A stretch of 64,000 nt of DNA from Lathyrus oleraceus (taxonomy: Eukaryota; Streptophyta; Magnoliopsida; Fabales; Fabaceae). The notes beneath the pieces were generated by a model. That model did no database searches and was not told where the DNA came from. It worked only from the letters and a program-made list of their open reading frames with translations. The position numbers and the translations under genes were made by a program. Shown here one piece after another: positions 21,569-33,801 of this stretch. Positions within the stretch are counted from its first letter, which is position 1; the number at the start of each line of letters is the position of its first letter. The stretch covers positions 359,234,377 to 359,298,376 of the forward strand of contig NC_066583.1 in the NCBI RefSeq assembly GCF_024323335.1. The letters are read 5' to 3'.

Positions 21569-21573
21569 CTCAC
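21569..21573. repeat. target site duplication of element A (right), CTCAC
   Basis: Matches 1259-1263 exactly and marks the return to element B sequence. Confidence 0.95.
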
Positions 21574-21714
21574 CACTCAGAGATCATAAAGCATAACAAG
21601 CAGATTATATCATACAAACAAATATACAGACATCAAATATACAATTATATACACACAAAAAAGTAGGTTAAACCCACTAGGGACTACTCCCCAGCAGAGT
21701 CGCCACTTAATTTC
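21574..21714 (-). other. leader of element B with primer-binding site (PBS at 21688-21705)
   Basis: On the minus strand TGGCGACTCTGCTGGGGA (21705-21688) follows the LTR end after nine bases. This is the tRNA-Arg type PBS of Ogre. It orients element B: the 5' LTR lies to the right, and the coding region to the left continues at 1258 after the insertion of A. Confidence 0.88.
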
Positions 21715-24700
21715 TGTAGCGGTAAATTCATGACCATTAAGCTATGGATAAACTTAATGTCAATTAAACCAGAGTCGTCACCACGCTTTTATTGTTTCCA
21801 AGGGAAAAGGAAAAAGTACGAACAAAACCCAAAGATAAGAAGTTTTCAAATCAAAACTAATAAAATGCTAGAGATTACAGGTAAGGGGGTTGATTACATA
21901 GAGGGAAGGTGTTAGCACCCAAAGTGTCTTAGGTACTCCTAGGGAGCCCTTCTTTGTGTGTACATGTGTTTTGGGTATAAAAGATGTTTTCAATAAATAA
22001 AGTGTGTCGATGAGAAAAGAATTTATTAATTATATTTTTGTGTTTGACAAGACCTTCGAACTTGTGCCTACGTATCAACATAAAAATGAGGGATCAAAAC
22101 CTTGTAGTTCGTGGTAACAATTTCAAAGTGATTGAGTTGCTTTAAACAAAATTTTAAGTTTGAAAGAGGCACAAAAGGCCTAAAAGAGTTTGAATGGGTG
22201 TTAGTTCTTTTTGTCTTTTGAGATTTTTAAGTCAGGTATGGTTAAGTTCATTTACAAGTTTGATTAAGAAAAGAAAGTTTGAAAATGCAATGGCATAAGC
22301 CCAAAGTTTCTAATTTGCAACAAAGTCTAAGTTTAAAAATCACAAGTAAAGAAGATTCTAAAAGGAGGGAGAGATTTGAAATTAAATAAGTGGGAGGAGA
22401 TGAAGAGACTAATCCTAAGAAAAAATTAAAAGTTAAGAGTTGAAAAGATCTGACCAATGGGATGCAATCTAATAGACAAGAATGTCATATAGAAACCCAA
22501 CTTTCCCTTGGACTTTTAGAATCAAGCAATATCAATACACACAATAGCAAGGTGAAGAGCAAGGCATCAAATAAAGATAGCCACATCCAAGCTTAGCAAC
22601 TCCATGATCTTCTTCATAATCTCCCATGTATCAGATGACATACTCCTTGAATGGCTCGGAATAAGGCATTAGATACAGGTTCAAAGTGACAACTTCATTA
22701 AGATCATGTAGCAGATGAACTCAAAAGGGATCTCAATACTTGCTTCAGATGAAAGTTCAATTCACAATGACTGGCTTCAGAAAAGTTGGGATTGGCCAAG
22801 TCCTTTTTGCATAGGGAATGTTGCCTAATTCTAAGTTCAATGTCTTAGATCAAATCCAATAGTCCACACAAATATTTTTTTTAGGGTTTTTGTTGTTATT
22901 CTGTACATTAAGGTCAAAAGACCACAAACACAAACAAAATACACAAACAAGTATATACAATCACAATATAATCACAAGATATGGCTCAAGTGAGCAAAGT
23001 GAAAATGGAATTTAAAATAAACAAGTTAAATGGTATGAATAATGGCAAATGATAAAAACATGAATTTAAAGTGCATAAAGTAAATGACTTGAAATTAAAA
23101 GTTAGTCAAATGTTAGTTGATTAGAAGTTAGTAATGTTTTTGCTTTTCAATTGTTTAAGTCATTCTTTGGAGAACACTCAATCCTCTATTCACAAGCACG
23201 GATCCTTGAACCAAGACATATTCCAAAGGAAGGAAAAAAGACCAAGTTTCCACACAATACCATGAAAGGGGGGAGACTTACAATCTCACTTACTAGAATG
23301 CTATGCTTTTGGGTCAAAATTTAGCGCTATGTTAAGCAATCGTAATTGGTCTTATGTAGAAGTCACAACTATTTGAGGTCGGGCAAAAGAAATTTTAGTG
23401 TTAATGCATGTTAGAGATATGGTATTATGAACCATACTCCTAAAACATACCACACTTAAAAGAAAATGGCAAGAGGGTGGACCTAATCTCATCCATACTT
23501 ATGTTGATTTTGCAATCAACTAGCCTTAGGATATAGAGATATCATAGGTCAATGAAATGGATGGGATAGATTGGGATTAAATATGAAGAGGGAGGGGAAA
23601 GGAAATCAAATCAAATTGGTTATGGGAGGACTTTTATCAAATTAAAATCATTCATTCATTTTGGGAGATGAAATGTACATTTCATCAATCCCCTAAATCC
23701 AATGATTTTAATTCAACAAAGTCAAATCAATATTGACCAAGGCCCAGCAACAAAATTCAAACTCAATAAGTCAATCAAAATAGCTCAACACAATTTATTC
23801 ACATTTTAACAATTAAAAATCAACTAAAAAACGCATTAAATTAAATATGGTTGGTCAAAATCCTAAAACCTCTTCAAAACATCAAATAAATGGCCAAGAG
23901 ATTTATCATTGGTCAAAAAAGGTCAAAGGACCTTGGAGAAAAATTTTCATAATTTTTGGAAGCTTAAAAGTATTTTTAAACAATTAAAAATATGCACAAA
24001 AACAATTAAATCATGAAAAATATTATTATTGATCAAAAAAATAATTTTAATTCAGAAAATGAAAGAGAAAAATATTTGAACATTTTTTGTGAAAGTCCCA
24101 TATTTTTTGGATCAATATTAAAATTAATATGAATTAATGAAAATAAGTCAAATAAAATGAAAATCAGAAAATGCTAAAAAATGTGGACCACTTGATCTCC
24201 CTCATTAATTGAGGTGGCAGATCAAGTGGATCAGAGCGCGTTATCCATGGTGAACCTTAGTCAATGTTCCACACGCGTGGTAATCAATTTGGACGCTCAA
24301 GATTAAAACAAAATAGAAGGATCATGTGGTCTCGAGACATACCAACACATCGCCGGAGCCAGAGCTCCGGTCTTCTTCTCTGGTGGACCTCACCGGACTG
24401 GTCCACCCTCAACCATCACCAAAATAAAAAAGGATGACATGCATTTAAAGTAAAAATGCTCAGGAGCTCGAATTTGGCCTCAATTTCACCTAACTCCAAG
24501 TATATTGAAAGATACAGGGAGTTGAATTTTGAGGATCATGATTTGAGTTGCTTCGATTTGACCTCTAAGCAACTCAATCTTGTTGTCTACATTGGTAGGA
24601 CTTCAGACAACCAAAAATCAACAAGAATAATGGAGAATTGAGTGAGAATCGAAGAGATGAAAAAATTCAGAAATTCACCTTCACTGCAGGTTTAGATGGA

Positions 24701-26235
24701 CACGATCTTGCTCTCAATTGTGCTTGGCCTTGCTTCAGATGCTTGATGGAGTGGAAATGGATCAAGTAATAAGAAGGACTCTAGGAGTTTGAATCTCAAA
24801 ACAGTGGGAGATTTCAAACTCGATTTTCAATGAAAATAACCAAGCTTATCCTTTGAATATGAAGGTTTAGGGTTGTCGTTTCAAAACTGGCGCGTAAGGA
24901 TCCTCAATTTTGAGTGTGGAGGGTTCTATTTATAGCCAAGGCACTTGATAATTGCACACTTCTTTCAAAGAGGAACAACTTTCATGTTGAATCAAGAGGA
25001 ACAACTTTCATGTTGAACACTTTTTCATTTGAAGCTTGGATCATGATGCATTTTGAGGTGGAAGTTTGCAAAATCAAACATATCAAAAACAATTCTAAGT
25101 ATCAAGTCATATGTTCACTTCTTCCACCTGAATAACTTTTTCTATGGGCTTCAAATGAGAATAGTTCCTTCATTAAAGTTGTATCTCTCTCAATGTCCTT
25201 AAAATTGGTCACAAATTTGACCTCATTTGGATTTAGCATGAAGGCGTTATGCATTTTAGAAGTTGAGGAAAATCACTTGTTCAATGGTTTTGGCCCAAAA
25301 TGACCTATAATGTTTCCTTGTATCACATGCATTTAAAAGTTAAATTTTCACTTCCTCTAAACATCAAAGTTGAAGTAGACATCTTGAATTTGAACATGAA
25401 ACTTGAATAGCTTTCATCTCATAAAAATTGAGCAAGTTATGGTCTTGGGAAGTTGACCTCCAAATTAGGGTTTAGACAAAATGACCTATAATCTTTCACC
25501 ATAAAAAATGACTTTCCAAGAAACAATAGCTCTATACCTCAACATGAGAGTTGTTTGGAATTTCATTTAGAGTAACTTTTCTCTTGGAATCATTTTCATA
25601 TGATAAAAATTGTAGGAGATAGGGTCTAGCGAACCCCAGTTTTGATGAGTTGACTTCCTCTGGTCAACCACCATGAACCAACTTTCTAGCTTGATATTCT
25701 CTTGACTTTTGGGACTCATGGAGGATCATATATTCATAAGATGATGAAATGTGAAGTATCTCTTGAAATATTTGATCAAATGTTGAAGAAACTTGTTGAA
25801 GAAGTCACAGAAGATACCTAGATGAATTAGGGTTTCCAAGGCAAACCAACTCCAAACTCTTGATGATTTTTTGATCAAAATAACATGTGAAGATCATGGG
25901 GATTCATATATGATACTTAGAGCCATAATACACCACTTCTTGGTTGAGCTCCTTGCATTGAGGGTCTTAAACCCTAGATATGAGCTTGATAGATCAAAGG
26001 TGAGCATGTGCACTACCTACAAAAGAGTTAAACTATACAATGACATATTTTTGGTATTTTGGTTAGTAAAAATAAAGGAAAATGAAGTATGATACAATCA
26101 AATATGCTTGGTGATCTCTCCCAAAGCAAATCCAATGAATGAGGGGTAGGGAGTATGCCAAGGTGTGATCCCAATGCTAATGCATGTGATGAGAATAGCA
26201 TGAGGGATCTTAGGGTCAAAATTAGGGTCTTACAG
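21715..26235 (-). repeat. 5' LTR of element B
   Basis: A 4,521-bp LTR that on the minus strand begins TGTAAGACCCTAATTTTG at 26235 and ends CCGCTACA at 21715. It resembles the 3' LTR of element D (47814-52618, plus strand) along its length but is clearly diverged, so the two come from one subfamily and not from one insertion. The partner LTR of B lies outside the window. Small ORFs inside lack support. Confidence 0.88.
24926..24935 (-). promoter_or_regulatory. probable TATA box of the element B LTR
   Basis: On the minus strand the sequence reads GGCTATAAATAGAACCC, a strong plant TATA-box match about 1.3 kb into the LTR. The corresponding place in element D has TATATATAC (49328-49336). Confidence 0.5.
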
Positions 26236-26653
26236 GAACCTTGATCACTACCAAGTTTTCTTTCACCCTTAGTTAGGTGAACTACGGTTGCTCTAATTCC
26301 ATCCTTATAAGGATACGTAGGCACATGACCACGAAGTTTTGGCGAGAAAACTTAATAAAACATTTAGGTCCTTTCCAACAAAACATTTCCAAATAATAGA
26401 AAACAAATAATAACATAACACAAATACTTTCAAAAGGTTCCTACAGGATACTATAGATACTGAGGATGTTAATACTTTCCCTTAGTATAACCAACCCCCA
26501 AACTTTAGATCTCTTCGCATTGTTTTTACATTGCACAATTAGGGTTTTATTCTTTTCCCATTACCTTGGATAAATTAAAGTTCGGTGGTGAACATTTAAT
26601 GTTTTGTGATTCAAGTTAATATAATAGCTTGATATCTGATTCTCACCGTGACA
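26236..26653 (+). repeat. end fragment of another Ogre-like LTR
   Basis: The segment contains GTGAACTACGGTTGCTC, an inverted repeat ATCCTTATAAGGAT, ATACGTAGGCACATGA, AATACTTTCCCTTAG and a terminal ACCGTGACA, the order seen in the last 400 bases of the D LTR (52220-52618). It is too different to belong to B or D. There is no PBS after its end; integrase sequence begins almost at once, so a deletion has joined the two. Element B is inserted at or next to its left side. Confidence 0.6.
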
Positions 26654-26654
26654 C

Positions 26655-26768
26655 CCGTATGTTGTTAAGAGAGCCTTTTCAGGCGGTGCTTTTATTCTTA
26701 CAACTATGGATGGTGAAGAGTTCACTCGTCCTGTGAATTCCGATGCAGTCAAGAAATACTTCGCCTAA
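26655..26768 (+). pseudogene. pol: last codons of element D integrase
   Basis: An open frame of 37 codons reads PYVVKRAFSGG, then LTTMDGEEF and VNSDAVKKYFA before a TAA at 26766. This is the conserved C-terminal tail of Ogre integrase, intact to its normal stop. Everything upstream (gag, protease, RT, RNase H, the integrase core, and the 5' LTR) is missing because of the junction at 26653/26655. It serves to place the start of the 3' UTR of D. Confidence 0.8.
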
Positions 26769-26787
26769 AAAAGAAAAAAACAACTCG

Positions 26788-26934
26788 CTAAGTTGAAAAC
26801 TCGAAAGGGAGGCTTAGGCAAAAATGAGTGTCTCGGTGGATTGAAAACCCGAAAGGGTGATCCAAGAAAAAGTTAGAGACATAAAATAGAAAATTCATCC
26901 CGATAGATTGAGTACCCCATCTTGGGGAAATCTA
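26788..26934 (+). other. post-pol tandem hairpins of element D
   Basis: Three inverted repeats start 20 bases after the pol stop. H1 pairs CTAAG (26788-26792) with CTTAG (26813-26817), with an inner CTC GAAA GGG. H2 pairs TGGAT (26837-26841) with ATCCA (26860-26864), with an inner ACCC GAAA GGGT. H3 pairs TAGATT (26904-26909) with AATCTA (26929-26934), with an inner CCCCA/TGGGG. Each is followed by an AGGCAAAA or AAGAAAA-like linker. Element C has the same three in the same order. Confidence 0.75.
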
Positions 26935-28504
26935 GGCAAAAATTAGGGATTATGGCAAGTAACTACATCCGGCCAGTCCCGATCTTTGAGGCAATTTTGA
27001 ATAGTCATTTGGTTCTGATTCGTCATTCTCAACCAAAGACAAGAGCACATCGGATTTCAAAGTTGGTAGGGAGAGTAGTGATCATTGTATTCAATGTAGC
27101 CCTTTTCCATGTAAATTACCATTTCTCAAACTTTGTAAAGATCCATGGAGTCCTGTCATTCGCGGACTACCATTTTATTAAATAAATTTGAGCTTTTATC
27201 TAATTATTTCTATTCTTATTTACTTCTCTTAAATAAAATTGAATTGTATGATGATAATTTTGAAATAAATCAATGAATCATTATTTTTCTTAAAATAATA
27301 AAAACACCCACTTTAAGAATAGTCGATTTCAGCAAGGAATGTCAACAGCAATCTAAGAACATGTAAGTCTTGAAGTGTGGAGCATTATTCGTCTTCCCCA
27401 AGCAATTGGTTTGGTAAATTTTTCCTCCCCAACATTTCATCGTTCGTTCCCAGCTTGGTTAAGAAGTTGCTCTCCAGCAACCTATTATCCCTGGTTGAGC
27501 TGATGATTGGTCCCCTTTGTGAACTCATTATCCCCAACTAAGGTGTTCATTCTCTAGTTTGTGATTTGATGATTGGTTCCTGGACATCCCAGAACCTTTA
27601 TTTGGTATCCATATCCCTATTTGCATTTATTTGTGTTTCATAACTTCGACAATTTCTCCCTTGTATGAGTCAGATCCGATTATTTATGCCTTGGAATTGG
27701 TTTATTTCGCAATTTCCATGAAGAATTTGATGATTATTGAGGAGTCCTCTTTCCCCGACGAATTTGCTCGATTCCTCATTCAGAGTTTTACCTCTTGTAT
27801 CCCCGACGAAGTTCGTCTTCTGATAGAAGTTCCCTATTTCCCCGCAGTGTTGATTTATTTGGATCCTCAGCAGATCCTTCTCTATCCTCGGCATGTTTGG
27901 TTGATCATCCTTCAACAGTGCTCTCTTCTCGCAGAGTTTGCCTTGATTGATTGGAAGCATGTTCTCCATGTCTTTCCCCAACCAGAGTTGATTTATTCAG
28001 AGCTAGATGATTTACTTTCATCCCTAGCATATTCTCTAGTTGGTGTTTCTATCTTGTTGAGATTGGCTGAGGGTTTTATAGTGATGGTTCAAATCTCTGT
28101 TATTTGTATCCTTTGTGCTATTTTGTCGATATAATCATAATCATACACATGCATATTCATGCATAAAACACATCATCAGATATTTCATTGTGCATTTTAT
28201 CACATTGATTTTATTCTGATCCCCTGCTTTGGTGATATTATTTCCCCATGCAGATTTGGTGTGTTTGTCCTCCTTCAATTGTTGAGTGTCAACCCCTTAA
28301 ACAGAAAGAGTTTATCCTTTCTTATTCCCCACTGAGTTATTTCCTCGTGGACGATTATTATTTTAGTTTCCTCCCCAGTTTATTATTTGGATGGAACCAC
28401 TCCTCTTGAGTTGCATCCTCATTGGGTCGAGTCTTTGATTGACCATTTCTTTCTAGTTCTTACCTAGATAGATCTTTTGGTCTCCAAGAGTCTATTACCT
28501 AGTA
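26935..28504 (+). other. 3' UTR of element D, left part
   Basis: Non-coding and pyrimidine-rich, with frequent TCCCC-containing motifs such as TTCCCCGACGAATTTGCTC (about 27752), TCCCCGACGAAGTTCG (about 27800) and TTCCCCACTGAGTT (about 28325). A 167-codon ORF at 27631-28134 spans these motifs but has no recognisable domain and is probably incidental. The 3' UTR continues at 46503 beyond element C. Confidence 0.6.
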
Positions 28505-28509
28505 ACTGG
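28505..28509. repeat. target site duplication of element C (left), ACTGG
   Basis: ACTGG precedes the TGTCGCA end of the left LTR and recurs at 46498-46502. Confidence 0.95.
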
Positions 28510-31500
28510 TGTCGCATTACGCGAAAAACCGGCGGGAAAACAAGAACAACAGAGCAGCCACCGTGCGTTATTTATCCCAAAAGAGGGAAAGGAAACGCTC
28601 AGAGTAAACCTGGAAAAGACATGGTCTCGCGACCAAAGAGAATGGGATCGGGAGTCGGTTATGCGAAGGGAAGGTATTAGCACCCCTACGCATCCGTCGT
28701 ACTCGACGGGATCCACGCACAATAGGAAGGAAAATGGTTGCTAAAACACTGCTCAAACACACACACACTGGCTGAAAGAGACACAGGAAAACAGACTGAA
28801 ACTGACTCGGCAGGATATCGTATCCTGGGCCTACTTAGTCTATCAGGCATAGACATCAGAGTCGAAGTAGTTCGGACCGGGGAAACGACACATGCTCGCT
28901 AGGATATCGCATCCTATGCATACGTATCTCCTTGGACGAAGGAGAATCAGAGCATTCGTAGCTCGGCTGACACGCACACAAACAAACACAGGCAAAGGCA
29001 AACATGGAGCCTGAATGCCAATCACTGGACTTACATCAGCATCCGAACCAAAACAAACCCACACTGGAACCCGAATGCCACTCGATGGACTTACATCAGC
29101 TTCCAAGCACACAACAACACACACAGGAGGGTTGAAGACAAAAGGTGGAAAAAGAAAAAGGCGCCCGGAGAGATCAGCTCATCTCCTGCCTACGTACCTC
29201 ACCTGGTATGAGGATCAGGGCGACGTAGTTCCCCTACGCAGGGAAAAGGACTAGCCTAACCAGATAACAGAGGGAGACACAACACTAGGGAGACTACGAC
29301 TCGAGCCTAGATGTTGTCATGCAAAGTCGTCCCTAAGTTAAGGTTTCTAGCTAACTTGCACAGGAAGCAAGCCTATCCTAAACATGACTTGCACAGGAAA
29401 CAAGCCACACCTAACCTAACTTGCACAGGAAGCAAGGGTCTCGATTGCAACTAGGGAAAGAGAAAGGGGAGGTCTCAATCGCAACGAGGGCGAGAGAAGA
29501 GAATTAGTGTTAGTTGTTAGTCAAACTCGACAAGACATCGCATCTCGTGCCTACGTATCTCGTCTGGACATGAGAATCAGAGTTGCCGTAGTTCGGCTAA
29601 ACTATTCCTGTTGGTTTGTGTTTTTTAAGTGGACAACGTCACTGCGCAATCTACCTGATGCTCGACCTTTGGAGACTTACTCACCTGTAGTAGAAGGAGT
29701 TAACGTATCCTTAAGAGGGAATAATGTTTGTTTGTGTTTTAGGAAAGCTCAAGCAAGAAAGGAAGTCCTATACGAAGGAACCGTGCTACTTTAATTGACA
29801 TGCAAACGAGACTACGCGGAGTCTAACAAACCTAGGGGACACAATCACACCACACACAAGCACATACAGCATAAAATAAACACACCAACAAGGGGGGCTC
29901 AAACATCAAGGCTAGGTTTTAGTCGAGGGGTCATATCAACCTCAACAAACAAACCTCTGGAATTGGGTAGATGTTGCTCTTAACCTTGCCATTGAGGGGC
30001 TAAGGTGAAGCAGATGAAAGGAGATGAGGGGTGTGCCTCATTGCTCTTATCCCTGGTCAGGGAGAGCATTTGACAAGAATGTGTGGGTTCAGAAAGTGGG
30101 AACCCTTCTACACATTTGATACTGACTCAACTGTACAATTGTACAAGATCTTGGGTTTGTATCTGCAATGCATCAACACAGTGGTGTGAGCAAAGCAGAT
30201 GACACACAGAATAGCAGGGGATAGGTTGCATATCCCTTGGGTTCTGCCAATTGCCTCTTCACTTAGGAGGTATTTGACTATGTACAGGGACAAATTGTAA
30301 ACATCCACAAACATTGCCTCTTAAGGAGGACTTCAGACAGTTGCCTGGCCAAGTAACAGGCCAGGTCTTCCAGACTACATGAAGATTAGAAATATACCTC
30401 AATGAAAATTGCTTAATAAGCAAAGCAAAGCAAAAGTTCACAAGGAACTGAGCAACTAAAAGCACCTGAAATAGTCAAGCAGATGTTAGTATGCAACTTC
30501 AAAAGCTAAAGCAAAGGAGGTAGGAATCAACAGTCAATACAATTAACAAATGTGCAAAGCACACTGCTCAAGGCATATGAGCCAAGCAACCTACAAAACA
30601 AAGAGTTTAAACAATGATATTCAGGCAAGCTCAATCAAAAAGAATTGGTCTCATTGGTCATTTGTTGGTCAACCTGAAAACATAAGCTCAAAGGTAAGTA
30701 ACAGGACCACTAGGGCAAGCCTAGGGTCAAAAGAGAATGAAAAAGCCAAAACAGCAAAGGGCAAACATCCAAAATCATGTTCAAACAATCAAGAATCAAT
30801 GCCAATTGGGTTCACATTCATATCAATCACTATCATCATTTCATGAACAATTTAAGTCAAGGCATGGCATTTAGAAGCTCATAGAAGTCAACAGAAAGAC
30901 TTGCATCAAAAGTCAACTCAAACATTTCCAAAAATCATCAAATAAATCATGATCAATCCTAACACATAGCATGGTAAGCATGTCAAATTTCATCTCATTT
31001 GGTCAAGTGGAAGGCAGTCAATGAAAATCATAAAGTCAAAGCAATTTTGAACATGCTCAAAGAAGTCAACCAAACATGCATCAACTTGAAAAATTCATAA
31101 ACCAGTGATAACACATGATAAATGAATGGGATCAACACCATGGCAAAGCTTGAGATGTCTAGTATTCACATGTAAAATTTCATGATCATCCAGTAAAGTA
31201 TGAGAATTTCACAAATGAAATGGCAACATGTATCACACAAGTCAACATTTTGGTCAAACAGGGGAGAAAATCTCAAACAATTAGGAAATGCCACAAATAA
31301 TTCCAAGAAAATTCACATGTAAACTAGACATACAAGAGTAGGTTCATGCAAAAATTCACATCAATTGGAGGTCAGGAAGCATGGTATCAAAAATCATGAA
31401 GTTGCACATCAATGGTGTGACACAAATTGTCACACCCTACTTCAAAAATTCATAACTCACAATCCAGATAAGATAAATTCACAAACTCTATACCAAAATC

Positions 31501-33667
31501 ACCATGAATGTGTCTAGTTTGTGTACAAAACATTTCAGGGTCATTGGATATATCATCATCATTTCACAATTGAATTGGTAAAAGGTACAAAATATGCATA
31601 CATGTCACAAACCCTAATACCATTTAAAATTCACTCATCCAAAAATTCAGGAAAAATCATGATAAAATACTAGACATCAAGATGAACACAATGCAGAAAT
31701 TCCCATGAATTTTGGATTTGAAATGAAGATGTTATGATTTTTTAAAGTTTGGTCACAAAATGAAATGAATATTGAAGAAAATAACATGAATAAATGAAAT
31801 AATGTGACACCGAGTGGCAATTTTGTAATTCTGGGGGTCTTTTAATGAAACGGTGCGCAGCACCCCCAGACGTGGCAAGCATTGATTCATCATGGCCAAT
31901 GGAACAGGAACAAGTTCATGCAAACAGACCAAAACGAAATTCTGGAAAATGGGGTTTAGGGTTTTACTGTAGCATCAACACACATCGTCTTCTTCAATCG
32001 AAATCGCAAGATTATTTTCCAGAAATGGCAAAACAACATATCAACAGAAACAACAAGCAATGCACATCATGAATCTAAAAACCATTTACATTAATTCGAG
32101 CTCAACAATGTGAATCATGCAAGAACAATAATGAGCATAAAACTTAAAAGCTAGATTTCTCACACATGGCTCAATCGTTTAGCACGATTCAAAGCCCACA
32201 ATACTCAGCAAGGCAAGGACTACACAAAACATGGCAACATTTTGAGAATAATAGAATTCGATACCTTACTTGATTTGGAAGAAATGGAGGAAACAGTTGT
32301 TGTTTTGATGATACAAGCTCAAACAGAGGTCCACAAAGCTTCCAAAAGATGCATGGTTGAATGACTTTAGCTCAGTGATGCTTGAAACAAACCGATTCGA
32401 AATCTGCCATGGGAAGATGTTGATATAGCAGCTGCCTTTCCTTTGTTTACAGTTGAAATGTGAGGCTCACAACAACTTCCAGATGGTTAATGGGTGATGG
32501 AACAAGCAAGCAATGCATATGTTCTTAAGGGTTTTTTGCAGTTTCGAAAATTGAAGCAAATTGGGAGTTTTTGAGAGAATGAGTTTTTTCTGTGTTATGG
32601 AGGCAACTAGCTAGGGTTTAGAATGACAGAAAATGTGCTTAAATACTTCTGTTTAAGGTTGCATTAGTAAGAGCTAAACACAATTTGATTAATGGTAAGT
32701 TTTTGCTAATTGGTGGTTTTGGTTCACATGTGGAGGTGTAGTGGCTGGTGCACGAATTTGGGCTTACAAGCATGACCAAAATGACATTTCTGAACATTCC
32801 CAATTGGCCAAAATGAGTAAAATTGGTTATTTGGAAAAGTCAAAATTCCAACTCACTTGAAATTAATTAAAGCAAGTTCAAAAAGGCCATTTTGCATGGT
32901 GATGTTTTGGTACATGAAAGTTACATTTTTGGAAAGAGGAGGTTAAATATGACTTGTTGGAAAAAACCTCACCAAATTTGGCCAAATGGTTTGAGAGATA
33001 TGGCCTTTTGAAGTTCAAGAATTTTTGAGATTGAATTGATCATAACTTGCCAACCATACATGGGAATTGAGTGTTCTTGGACTTTTTGGAAATGGGAGAA
33101 CAAGATATTCAACTTTCATGTTGGGCAAAAATTCATTTGAAGATTGTATCATGATGTAAGTTTAAGATCAAGAAGTTTCCATTTTTGGCAGTTAAAATTA
33201 CAGGTCCAGTTTCTATTTTTGGAAATTTCTGATTTTGCTTCAAATTCTTCAATGATGATGTTTGCCATGATATAAGAGGCCTATTTGGACATGAATAAGC
33301 TCTCTCAAACCAAATCTATCCATCAAAACCATAAAATCAAACCCAGTTGACCAAGTTTGACTTTCTAGAGTTTCTGACTGATTGTGCATTGACTGATGAC
33401 CTCTGAGCCTCCAATCTTTGACCTAAACACTTCAAATGGATCCCCAAGTCATGTGAACATGTTGGACCAACCCTAGGGCCTTGGCTCAATGAGAAACACA
33501 CTTGCTTGCTTGATTGACTGATCTCCTGATCAGTTTGACCTAATTCTCTTGATTGGCTTGCACTTGAGGCAAAGGGGACAATGCAATGCTATGCAGTGGA
33601 CCATGTTATGTTATGACCTAATATGAGAATGTATGTACAATGATAGGTGCAAATTTGAGGTGCTACA
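28510..33667 (-). repeat. 3' LTR of element C
   Basis: A 5,158-bp LTR. On the plus strand it starts TGTCGCATTACGCG and ends GAGGTGCTACA. It carries the hairpin modules of the A LTR type in several copies (for example near 28805-28870, 28900-28960, 29190-29240 and 29520-29590, minus strand). ORFs inside also occur in the other LTR and have no known domain. Confidence 0.95.
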
Positions 33668-33680
33668 GCTGCCCCTATTC
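33668..33680 (-). other. polypurine-like tract of element C
   Basis: On the minus strand GAATAGGGGCAGC directly precedes the 3' LTR, identical to element A. Confidence 0.7.
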
Positions 33681-33801
33681 AATCAACTGGGAACCCGAAG
33701 GGATGAGAGCAACGACTGTCAGACTTTCAGGGTAAACAGGGATTGAATACCAAAGGACCGTAGAAATTTGCACCGACTGGATATAATACAAGAAGAACCA
33801 C

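Noticed and set aside
26236..26653. Interpretation as the 5' LTR end of element D
   Set aside because: The sequence differs too much from the D 3' LTR end, and there is no PBS after it, so it is recorded as a separate LTR fragment.
27631..28134. 167-codon hydrophobic ORF in the 3' UTR of D
   Set aside because: It lies downstream of pol in non-coding sequence with recurring TCCCC motifs. I see no domain, and the apparent hydrophobicity follows from T-rich composition.
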